From Ghiorsea sp. (lineage in GTDB: Bacteria; Pseudomonadota; Zetaproteobacteria; Mariprofundales; Mariprofundaceae): DNA of 5,374 bases. Numbering within the stretch: position 1 is the first letter of the stretch; the number at the start of each line of letters is the position of its first letter. Location of the stretch: contig JAJFLD010000001.1 in the NCBI GenBank assembly GCA_021772875.1, positions 1-5,374 on the forward strand. The letters run 5' to 3'. The notes beneath the pieces were generated by a model. That model ran no database searches, was not told the DNA's origin, and worked only from the letters and a program-made list of their open reading frames with translations. This document shows positions 1 through 5,374 of this stretch, in pieces. A program made the translations under genes and the position numbers.

Positions 1-1116
1 AACCCAGCCATCAAAGATGCCCTTATTGAATATATTCAACGTGATGGTGTGATTCATGGTCTTGATAAAGCTACCGTTGCCAAACGCGATTTTTTACAGA
101 AGTTAAACGATACTATCTTCATACCACGCAACCTAGAATACAAGGTTCAATTCACTGGCCCGACGGGCACCAACGCTGTGGAAACAGCCTTAAAATTGGC
201 ACGTATGGTTAAAGGCCGCTCCAATATTATTGCTTTCACCAATGCCTACCATGGCCTTTCTATGGGTTCATTGGCCGTCACTGGTAACTCATTTTACCGT
301 GATGAGTCCTACGGTGTTCGCGCCAACAGCGCATTCATCCCCTTTGATGGTTACTTGGGCTCCGATTTTGATAGCCTCGCTTATCTACGCAAACTGCTTA
401 CCGACCAAAGCAGTGGTGTGGATTTGCCTGCGGCGATTATTGTCGAAACAGTGCAAGGCGAAGGTGGCATCAATATTGCCCGCGATGAGTGGCTGCAAGG
501 TTTGAGCGCTATCTGCCATGAGTTTGATATTTTGCTTATCATTGATGATATTCAAATGGGCAATGGCCGAACGGGAACCTTTTTCAGCTTCGAACGCTCA
601 GGCATTACCCCTGATATGGTTACGGTCTCCAAATCCATTGGCACAGGACTACCTATGTCATTGGTATTGATGCGCCCAGAGCTGGATCAATGGAAACCAG
701 GCGAACACACAGGGACTTTCCGTGGTAATAACTTAGCCTTTGTAGCTGCAACCAAAGCCTTGGAATACTGGGATACCCCAGATTTTGCTGAAGGGATTGT
801 GCACAAAGGAAAACTTTTTGAGCAGGGCTTGCAGGCCATTGTCGATAAATACCCAGAGCTTGGCTGCCAATTGCGCGGCGTAGGTATGGTTTGGGGCATA
901 GAGTTTGAAGATGAAGGATTCCCCAGCTCCATCTCTGAAGAAGCATTTAGCCGCCAGCTCATCATTGAAACCGCTGGTGCCAAAGGGCAGGTGCTCAAAT
1001 TTTTACCTGCACTGACCATTGAAGAAGCCATTATCAAAGAAGGCTTGGATATTATTGACCAATCCATTGAAGCGGTATTAAAAACGCGTCAAAACTTACG
1101 TGATGGTATCCTGTAA
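1..1116 (+). CDS. ectB: Diaminobutyrate--2-oxoglutarate aminotransferase (EctB), 5' end cut off by window edge
   Basis: EctB is a PLP-dependent class III aminotransferase. It moves an amino group from glutamate to L-aspartate-4-semialdehyde, giving L-2,4-diaminobutyrate, the first committed step of ectoine synthesis in the cytoplasm. The frame is open from base 1, and the visible 371 residues align with EctB from the DG(I/V)xHGLD region onward. Against the usual ~420 residues, about 50-60 N-terminal residues are missing, so the GTG at 49 is internal and not the start. Visible landmarks, counted from base 1, are GPTGTNAVE (PLP phosphate region, codons ~52-60), ETVQGEGG, DDIQMGNGRTG with D182 as the likely PLP-pyridine aspartate, SKSIG with K211 (bases 631-633) as the likely Schiff-base lysine, and EHTGTFRGNN. 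The loop after the lysine looks one residue shorter than in EctBs I remember. The stop overlaps the ectC start (TAATG), which implies translational coupling. The main alternative, another class III transaminase, is unlikely given ectC next door. Confidence 0.97.
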   Translation, partial: NPAIKDALIEYIQRDGVIHGLDKATVAKRDFLQKLNDTIFIPRNLEYKVQFTGPTGTNAVETALKLARMVKGRSNIIAFTNAYHGLSMGSLAVTGNSFYRDESYGVRANSAFIPFDGYLGSDFDSLAYLRKLLTDQSSGVDLPAAIIVETVQGEGGINIARDEWLQGLSAICHEFDILLIIDDIQMGNGRTGTFFSFERSGITPDMVTVSKSIGTGLPMSLVLMRPELDQWKPGEHTGTFRGNNLAFVAATKALEYWDTPDFAEGIVHKGKLFEQGLQAIVDKYPELGCQLRGVGMVWGIEFEDEGFPSSISEEAFSRQLIIETAGAKGQVLKFLPALTIEEAIIKEGLDIIDQSIEAVLKTRQNLRDGIL

Positions 1117-1532
1117 TGATTGTTCGCCACCTAGAAGACATCATCAACAGCAAGCGCGATGTACGTGCTGAAAATGGTAATTGGGAAAGTCGGCGACTCA
1201 TTCTCAATAATGATGCCGTGGGTTTTTCGCTGCATGATACCATTATCCATGCAGGTACGGAGACATTGCTTTGGTATAAACATCATATTGAGGCCGTGTA
1301 CTGCATCGAAGGCGAAGGTGAGGTGGAAACCACTGAAAGTGGTGAAACATACACCATCAAAGCTGGCTCAGTTTATCTGCTCAATGGTAATGAACGCCAC
1401 TGGTTACGAGCCAGAACCACCATGCGCATGATTTGTGTATTCAATCCACCAGTGACAGGCACGGAAACCCATGATACCGATGGGGCATATCGGCCTGGAG
1501 CACAAGTGGAGTCTGAAACAGATAAGCTGTAA
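1116..1532 (+). CDS. ectC: L-ectoine synthase (EctC)
   Basis: EctC is a small iron-dependent cupin that cyclises N-gamma-acetyl-2,4-diaminobutyrate to ectoine with loss of water, the last step of the pathway. The 138-residue product is close to the usual ~130. It opens with the family N-terminus MIVR and carries AENGNW, YKHH, EAVYCIEGEGEVE and CVFNPPVTG. With a +2 offset to the well-studied Paenibacillus lautus enzyme, the metal ligands map to E59, Y87 and H95. Reported substrate-site residues map to W23, S25, R27, T42, Y54, C107, F109, E117 and H119. All of these are present, so the enzyme looks intact. His occurs at position 40 where some family members have Asn; other EctCs also have His there. 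The start at 1116 shares one base with the ectB stop. I see no good Shine-Dalgarno sequence, so translation probably depends on termination of ectB. The next gene, the aspartokinase, begins one base after the stop. Confidence 0.98.
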   Translation: MIVRHLEDIINSKRDVRAENGNWESRRLILNNDAVGFSLHDTIIHAGTETLLWYKHHIEAVYCIEGEGEVETTESGETYTIKAGSVYLLNGNERHWLRARTTMRMICVFNPPVTGTETHDTDGAYRPGAQVESETDKL

Positions 1533-1533
1533 T

Positions 1534-2976
1534 ATGACACATACAGTCGAAAAAATCGGCGGCAGTTCAATGAGTAATTTTGCTGCTGTTCGTCAAAACA
1601 TTATTCTTCGGCCTGCTGTGATGGGCGACTCACTCTACCGTCGCATTATCGTCGTCTCTGCCTATGGCGGGATGACAGACCTGCTGCTCGAACATAAAAA
1701 AAGCGGCAAACCTGGCATCTTCTCGCTGTTTGCCGAAGGCATCAACGATGACAGCTGGCGTGATGCGCTGACAGCACTTGAAGCCGAGATGTTTGCCATC
1801 AATGCTCAGTTGTTCAGTGATGCCGAACTGCTGACAAAAGCCAACGATTTTATCAGTGAACGACTGGAAGATTCCAGACGTTGCCTATCAGATTTGCAAA
1901 GCCTCTGTCACCACGGTCACTTTTCTCTCGAATCACATCTGGCAACCGTGAAAGAGATGCTCGCCAGCATAGGCGAAGCGCACAGTGCTTGGAATACAGC
2001 CACGCTGCTACGTGATGAAGGTATCAACACCTGTTATGTCGATCTCACGGGTTGGCGTTCGAATGACCAAGTGCCGCTGGATGAACGCATTCAATCGGCA
2101 TTTATCAATATTGATTTGGGCAGCGAATTACCTATCGTCACTGGTTATGCCCACAGCGATTCTGGTCTGATGTCGGCCTTTGACCGTGGTTACAGCGAGA
2201 TGATTTTCAGTCGTATCGCTGTATTAACCAAAGCCAGTGAAACAGTGATTCACAAGGAATTTCACCTCAGCAGTGCCGATCCACGTGTGGTTGGTGAAGA
2301 TCGTGCTGTGCCTATTGGTCGCACCAACTACGATGTCGCCGATCAACTTGCTAATCTTGGCATGGAGGCAATCCATCCACGTGCCGCCAAAGGGCTGCGC
2401 CGCAACAATATCCCTCTACGGGTAAAAAACACCTTTGAACCAGAACATTCTGGCACGCTAATCACCAGCGACTACCGAAGCAGCAAACCCCGTGTGGAAA
2501 TCATCGCTGGCCGTAAAGGCATCTATGCACTGGAGCTGTTTGATCAAGATATGGTGGGCAATGTCGATGAATACGATAAACAGATTCTTACCACCATCCG
2601 CCGATTTCGAGCACATATTGTCTCCAAGGATATCAATGCCAACAGCATCACCCACTATTTGTTTACCAACCTGAAAACTGTGCGCCGTATACGCGCTGCG
2701 CTGGAAAAGGTTTATCTGGAGGCTGAGATTAATCAACAGAAGGTAGCCATTGTCTCAGCCATTGGCAGTGATATGCAGGTCACAGGTATTCTCGCCAAAG
2801 CTGTCGGTGCGCTGGCAGAAAACGGCATCAGCATACTGGCCATGCACCAGTCCATGCGGCAGGTGGATATGCAGTTTGTCATCAATGAAGATGACTACGA
2901 TGCAGCCATCAAAGGGCTTCATCGCAAGCTTGTCGAAGTGCATGACCATGGAAGGGCCATATGCCTTGCATCCTGA
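1534..2976 (+). CDS. ask_ect: Ectoine-cluster aspartate kinase (Ask_Ect)
   Basis: Aspartokinase phosphorylates L-aspartate with ATP to 4-phospho-L-aspartate, the entry to aspartate semialdehyde that EctB consumes. Clustered Ask_Ect enzymes are a specialised branch thought to supply precursor to ectoine with altered feedback control. The 480-residue product starts with KIGGSSM (7-13), the Ask_Ect form of the usual KFGGTSV nucleotide-binding motif. It then has VSAYGGMTDLL (41-51), EFHLSSADP (242-250), IHPRAAKG (280-287) and a substrate-domain end near residue 310. Two ACT-like segments follow, at ~322-395 and ~402-470, the second containing KVAIVSAIG (403-411). The canonical GRGGSDTTA region is replaced by DRGYSEMIFSRIA (217-229), typical of this branch. 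I chose ATG 1534 because it gives the family N-terminus and follows the ectC stop by one base. The in-frame ATG at 1471 lies inside ectC and would add 21 unrelated residues. There is no close Shine-Dalgarno sequence; the nearest GGAG (1508-1511) is 22 bases upstream, so coupling to ectC is likely. Confidence 0.95.
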   Translation: MTHTVEKIGGSSMSNFAAVRQNIILRPAVMGDSLYRRIIVVSAYGGMTDLLLEHKKSGKPGIFSLFAEGINDDSWRDALTALEAEMFAINAQLFSDAELLTKANDFISERLEDSRRCLSDLQSLCHHGHFSLESHLATVKEMLASIGEAHSAWNTATLLRDEGINTCYVDLTGWRSNDQVPLDERIQSAFINIDLGSELPIVTGYAHSDSGLMSAFDRGYSEMIFSRIAVLTKASETVIHKEFHLSSADPRVVGEDRAVPIGRTNYDVADQLANLGMEAIHPRAAKGLRRNNIPLRVKNTFEPEHSGTLITSDYRSSKPRVEIIAGRKGIYALELFDQDMVGNVDEYDKQILTTIRRFRAHIVSKDINANSITHYLFTNLKTVRRIRAALEKVYLEAEINQQKVAIVSAIGSDMQVTGILAKAVGALAENGISILAMHQSMRQVDMQFVINEDDYDAAIKGLHRKLVEVHDHGRAICLAS

Positions 2977-2998
2977 ATCTAAGTACGGCTAAACAGCT

Positions 2999-4456
2999 AT
3001 GAATATGACCATGATAAGCTTTGTCGGTTTCCTGCTGGTCTTCGCACTTATTGGCATTGCTTCCATGTACCGACGCAAGCCCAACACCACCGACTACCTC
3101 GTTGCCGGGCGCAGCGTCTCCCCTTGGCTGGCAGCACTCTCGGCCGTGGCGACCAACAACAGCGGCTTTATGTTTATTGGTATGATTGGCCTCACCTACA
3201 CCACTGGTCTTTCCTCCATTTGGCTGATGTTAGGCTGGATTACTGGCGATCTGATCGCCTCACTACTTATCATGAAGCAAGTCCGCACCGCCACCGAAAC
3301 GCAGGATACCCACTCCTTTGGTGGCCTACTCGCCGATTGGCACGGCAATCATTTCAACCGACTGCGGCGAATTACAGGTATTTTGACCATTCTCTTTCTT
3401 GGTGCTTATGCCGCCGCCCAGTTCACTGCTGGCAGTAAGGCTTTGCATGTGCTCTTCGGCTGGGATCTCTCTAGTGGTGCCATGATTGGCGCAGCCATGG
3501 TCTTGCTCTACAGCTATGGTGGTGGCATTCGGGCATCGATTTGGACTGATGCAGCCCAATCCATTGTCATGATTTTCTCCATGATGCTGTTGATGTGGGT
3601 CGCCATCGATTTTCTCGGCACACCAGCGCAGATAAGCCAATCACTCACCAATGTCTCCCCGACTTTCATGAATTGGTTTCCTGAAGGTTCATGGTTAACA
3701 ATCTCCTTATTTGTTGCAGGCTGGGTTTTCGCTGGTTTTGGCGTAGCTGGCCAGCCCCACATTATTATCCGCTATATGGCGCTGGATGATGCCGAAAACA
3801 TCAACCGCTTTCGCGCATGGTATTATGCATGGTTCACCGCATTTTATGCTGCCACCATCGTTGTTGGACTACTGGCGCGGCTGCTGCTACCTGATGCGGG
3901 ATCTTTTGATGCCGAACTGGCGCTACCCATGATTTCACAACAACTACTGCCTGATGTTTTTGTTGGTTTGATACTGGCTGGACTCTTCGCCGCCACCATG
4001 TCTACCGCTGATTCGCTGGTTCTCTCCTGCTCGGCATCCATCACACGCGACCTGCTGCCCGAACATAAGGCAGGTTATGGCACGACCAAACTGGCTACAG
4101 CGATAGTGGTGATGATTGCGCTGGGATTATCACTCTCTGGCAACCAGAGTGTTTTTGCGCTGGTTCTCATTGCTTGGGGTCTGCTGGCATCTGCTTTTGC
4201 GCCACTGCTCACCATCTATGCGCTGGGTTATCGGCCTACGGAAAACGCAGCCTTAGCCATGATGGCTGTCGGCGTCACCACCTTTCTATTGTGGCGCGCG
4301 CTTGGTCTCTCCAGTATGGCATATGAAGTGATGCCTGCCATCATCGTTGGTATTGGCCTCTATTTCATCCTACCTAAGCGCCTGCAATATCAATCGAAAG
4401 CCATCGAACAAGTGCATAACCACATGTCTCGTGACCCACAGCAAAAACCAGATTAG
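2999..4456 (+). CDS. Sodium:solute symporter, PutP-like (probable compatible-solute uptake)
   Basis: This is a 485-residue inner-membrane transporter of the SSS family (LeuT fold), the family of the Na+/proline carriers PutP and OpuE. The length matches (PutP is ~500), and the sequence is almost all hydrophobic segments, about 12-13 in number. Recognisable parts are TDYLVAGRS (31-39) after the first helix, LSAVATNNSGFMFIG (47-61), GGGIRASIWTD (174-184), GQPHIIIRYMA (251-261), and AATMSTADSLVLSCS (331-345) followed by ITRDLL. By alignment to PutP, A51, A332, S335 and T336 occupy Na2-site positions and fit sodium coupling. The PutP residues S54-D55-M56 are replaced by T52-N53-N54, so this is probably a different SSS subgroup. 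It starts 22 bases after the aspartokinase stop, with no obvious Shine-Dalgarno sequence; ATGs at 3005 and 3011 are possible alternative starts. Its place in the operon suggests osmoprotectant import (proline, ectoine or betaine), but the substrate cannot be read from sequence. Confidence 0.9.
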   Translation: MNMTMISFVGFLLVFALIGIASMYRRKPNTTDYLVAGRSVSPWLAALSAVATNNSGFMFIGMIGLTYTTGLSSIWLMLGWITGDLIASLLIMKQVRTATETQDTHSFGGLLADWHGNHFNRLRRITGILTILFLGAYAAAQFTAGSKALHVLFGWDLSSGAMIGAAMVLLYSYGGGIRASIWTDAAQSIVMIFSMMLLMWVAIDFLGTPAQISQSLTNVSPTFMNWFPEGSWLTISLFVAGWVFAGFGVAGQPHIIIRYMALDDAENINRFRAWYYAWFTAFYAATIVVGLLARLLLPDAGSFDAELALPMISQQLLPDVFVGLILAGLFAATMSTADSLVLSCSASITRDLLPEHKAGYGTTKLATAIVVMIALGLSLSGNQSVFALVLIAWGLLASAFAPLLTIYALGYRPTENAALAMMAVGVTTFLLWRALGLSSMAYEVMPAIIVGIGLYFILPKRLQYQSKAIEQVHNHMSRDPQQKPD

Positions 4457-4458
4457 CC

Positions 4459-4487
4459 TTGGCATTAACACAAGCACTTGTTTTCAT
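4459..4487 (+). promoter_or_regulatory. Candidate sigma70 promoter for the marC-like gene
   Basis: TTGGCA (4459-4464) matches 5 of 6 bases of the -35 consensus. With a 17-base spacer it is followed by TTTCAT (4482-4487), which matches 4 of 6 of the -10. The spacing is ideal but the -10 is weak, so this is a candidate only. It would let the marC-like gene be expressed apart from the ectoine genes. Confidence 0.3.
4470..4481. repeat. Short inverted repeat in promoter spacer, possible operator
   Basis: ACAAG-CA-CTTGT is a 5+5 base perfect inverted repeat around a 2-base centre. The centre is too small for an RNA hairpin, so a protein-binding site would be the more natural reading. It lies exactly between the candidate -35 and -10 boxes, where a bound repressor or MerR-type activator would act. 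Such short palindromes also arise by chance, and no regulator gene is visible in the window. Confidence 0.25.
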
Positions 4488-4529
4488 ACCCATCGAAACA
4501 CCAAGCTATTTTTTAAAATCGCACCTTTT

Positions 4530-4535
4530 AAGGAG
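4530..4535 (+). promoter_or_regulatory. Ribosome binding site of the marC-like gene
   Basis: AAGGAG is the clearest Shine-Dalgarno sequence in the window. It sits 14 bases before ATG 4550, longer than the usual 5-10, but no in-frame ATG, GTG or TTG lies in between, so it supports the 4550 start. It marks this gene as independently translated, unlike the coupled ectoine genes. Confidence 0.7.
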
Positions 4536-4549
4536 ACCTTGATTCATTT

Positions 4550-5155
4550 ATGGACCCATTTCTAAAATCGCTGGCACTGTTTTTGGTGCTCTTCAACCCC
4601 TTCCTGATGAGCATTTATCTGTTGGATCTCATCCAAGAACTCAGTTTTCGAACATTTCTACAGGTCTTGGTTCGAGCCAGCTGTATCAGCGGCGTGGTTT
4701 TTTTACTGTTTGCTTGGGGTGGCGAGGCCATCTTCACCGATATTTTACAAGTCGAATTCGCTTCCTTCCTGATTTTTGGTGGGTTGGTAATTTTTCTTAT
4801 CGCCATGCAGATGTTATTTATCGGCAGTGATGCCATCAAACGCATGCGCGGCGGCAATCCTGAACATATTTCTGGCTCTATTGCCATGCCATTCATGATT
4901 GGCCCGGGCACCATCAGTGCCAGTGTGTTGGCAGGTTCGACACTGAGTTACCCAATGGCTGCTGGCAGCATCGTATTATCCCTTTTCCTTACCATTATCA
5001 TGCTGGCAGTGCTTAAATATGCCTTTGATATCATCAAGGTGCGCAATGCCAGTTTGCTCGAACGTTATATCGACATCACTGGCCGAGCAGGCGCATTGCT
5101 CACTGGCACTATCGGTGTGCAAATGATTATACAGGGCGTGCGTCACCTCAGCTGA
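4550..5155 (+). CDS. MarC-family integral membrane protein
   Basis: This 201-residue, highly hydrophobic protein matches the MarC family (UPF0056/YchE/YhgN type), inner-membrane proteins of ~200 residues with six helices and no established transport substrate. The family name comes from the E. coli mar locus, but a role in multidrug resistance is not supported. Visible features are an N-terminal helix with LFNPF (14-18), the family's N-P motif; GGLVIFLIAMQM (77-88); IAMPFMIGPGTIS (111-123), which matches the conserved (A)xPxxxGPGxIS motif; and a C-terminal TGTIGVQMIIQGV (185-197). Helices lie at about 6-28, 40-58, 72-92, 111-130, 139-158 and 178-198. The polar loop at 94-108 is the only long hydrophilic stretch. 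It follows the symporter by 93 bases and has its own Shine-Dalgarno sequence and a candidate promoter. Co-location with ectoine genes hints at a membrane or osmotic-stress role, but that is inference. Confidence 0.85.
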   Translation: MDPFLKSLALFLVLFNPFLMSIYLLDLIQELSFRTFLQVLVRASCISGVVFLLFAWGGEAIFTDILQVEFASFLIFGGLVIFLIAMQMLFIGSDAIKRMRGGNPEHISGSIAMPFMIGPGTISASVLAGSTLSYPMAAGSIVLSLFLTIIMLAVLKYAFDIIKVRNASLLERYIDITGRAGALLTGTIGVQMIIQGVRHLS

Positions 5156-5173
5156 TGTTGAACACAGCACTGT

Positions 5174-5199
5174 CAGCTATGAACTTCGTGTTTTAGCTG
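5174..5199. repeat. Intergenic hairpin, bulged stem
   Basis: CAGCTA (5174-5179) pairs with TAGCTG (5194-5199). After one bulged T (5180), GAAC (5181-5184) pairs with GTTT (5190-5193, one G-U pair), leaving the loop TTCGT. This gives ten base pairs just 18 bases after the marC-like stop. No T-run follows, so it is not a standard intrinsic terminator. It may protect the mRNA 3' end, be a dispersed palindromic repeat, or be chance. Confidence 0.4.
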
Positions 5200-5203
5200 C
5201 TAC

Positions 5204-5219
5204 GCTTACATCAGTAAGT
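5204..5219. repeat. Second small intergenic hairpin
   Basis: CTTAC (5205-5209) and GTAAG (5214-5218) are perfect inverted repeats around the loop ATCA; a G-U pair (5204/5219) extends the stem to six. It follows the first hairpin by four bases and, like it, lacks a T-run. The A-rich CAAAAG (5221-5226) after it would read as a T-run only on the - strand. Confidence 0.35.
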
Positions 5220-5227
5220 ACAAAAGT

Positions 5228-5235
5228 GGAAAGAG
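5228..5235 (+). promoter_or_regulatory. Ribosome binding site of the right-edge gene
   Basis: The purine run GGAAAGAG lies five bases before ATG 5241, a good position for a weak-to-moderate Shine-Dalgarno sequence. It supports that ATG over the in-frame ATGs at 5283 and 5322, which have no such run before them. Confidence 0.5.
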
Positions 5236-5240
5236 CTTCT

Positions 5241-5374
5241 ATGCAAACAAGCCTGCACCAAAAAATATTATGCAATGGCTACATGCCATTGCTGCCTATT
5301 TTTCTCTGGAACATACTTTTTATGGCAAAACTACCCCCTGCTTACCAAGCCAACACCTTTAATGCTGATATTCC
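5241..5374 (+). CDS. Unrecognised probable membrane protein, 3' end cut off by window edge
   Basis: A reading frame opens at ATG 5241 and stays open to the window end, giving 44 complete codons. It is too short here for firm naming. Residues ~14-28 (YMPLLPIFLWNILFM) form a hydrophobic segment that could be a membrane anchor or an uncleaved signal. The part after it, AKLPPAYQ then NTFNADI, resembles the start of small uncharacterised membrane proteins of Gammaproteobacteria as I remember them, but no domain can be assigned. Support for a real gene comes from the purine-rich site five bases upstream, the same strand as its neighbours, and the 85-base spacer after the marC-like stop. The function is unknown. 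A chance open frame of this length is possible. Confidence 0.55.
   Translation, partial: MQTSLHQKILCNGYMPLLPIFLWNILFMAKLPPAYQANTFNADI

Larger units (their letters stand above)
4457..4549 (+). other. Intergenic gap between symporter and marC-like gene
   Basis: This 93-base AT-rich spacer is the only sizeable gap before the MarC-like gene. It holds a candidate sigma70 promoter (4459-4487), a short palindrome inside that promoter, and a Shine-Dalgarno sequence (4530-4535). A TAAAAT (4514-4519) would make a good -10 element but has no convincing -35 at the right distance. I found no GC-rich hairpin with a T-run, so read-through from the ectoine operon remains possible. Confidence 0.6.

Noticed and set aside
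49..51. GTG at 49 as the start of the ectB protein
   Set aside because: The frame is open and EctB-like back to base 1 (DGVIHGLD spans this GTG), so the true start is before the window.
653..1067. Antisense reading frames over ectB (653-946 and 687-1067)
   Set aside because: They are opposite a well-conserved enzyme gene, have low-complexity non-protein-like sequence and no ribosome site; shadow frames.
1471..1533. ATG 1471 as the aspartokinase start
   Set aside because: It lies inside ectC and adds 21 residues with no family similarity; ATG 1534 gives the expected KIGGSSM N-terminus.
3326..4044. Antisense reading frames over the symporter (3326-3640, 3514-3762, 3844-4044)
   Set aside because: They mirror codons of a membrane protein, show no domain features, and overlap a clear gene over their full length.
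4530..4540. AAGG-AGA-CCTT hairpin that could hide the marC-like Shine-Dalgarno sequence
   Set aside because: A four-pair stem with a three-base loop is too weak and too common to claim as regulation.
4347..4565. 72-codon + strand frame spanning the symporter end, the gap and the marC-like start
   Set aside because: It overlaps real genes at both ends in another frame and has no ribosome site or recognisable motif.
5174..5199. Intrinsic terminator after the marC-like gene
   Set aside because: The hairpin is real on paper, but CTACG follows instead of a run of T, so a standard terminator call is not supported.

Overview
The window is the downstream part of an ectoine (compatible-solute) biosynthesis cluster followed by a tail of membrane-protein genes, all on the + strand. 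The pathway, the Ask_Ect-type aspartokinase and the Na+-coupled symporter suggest a marine or moderately halophilic bacterium. The protein flavour fits a Gammaproteobacterium of medium GC content. The exact lineage cannot be fixed from the sequence.

Layout: bases 1-1116 are the 3' part of ectB (diaminobutyrate aminotransferase), whose first roughly 50-60 codons lie before the window. ectC (ectoine synthase, 1116-1532) overlaps the ectB stop by one base. An ectoine-specific aspartokinase (1534-2976) starts one base after the ectC stop. A sodium:solute symporter of the PutP-like branch (2999-4456) follows after 22 bases. After a 93-base gap with its own candidate promoter and a clear Shine-Dalgarno sequence comes a MarC-family membrane protein (4550-5155). 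An 85-base spacer with two small hairpins then leads to the start of an unrecognised, probably membrane-bound protein (5241 to the window end).

How they work together: Ask_Ect makes aspartyl phosphate, which feeds aspartate semialdehyde, the substrate of EctB. EctB makes 2,4-diaminobutyrate, EctA (expected just upstream, not seen) acetylates it, and EctC closes the ring to ectoine. The symporter packed against the operon probably imports a compatible solute such as proline, ectoine or betaine, so synthesis and uptake would be made together; this is inference. No ectD (ectoine hydroxylase) lies between ectC and ask, where some clusters carry it.

No RNA gene, insertion sequence, CRISPR array or pseudogene was seen. 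The core is a known system. The less ordinary points are an apparent one-residue deletion next to the PLP lysine of EctB, a T-N-N triad at the Na+-site helix of the symporter, the MarC-like neighbour with a palindrome inside its candidate promoter, and the tandem hairpins near the right end.
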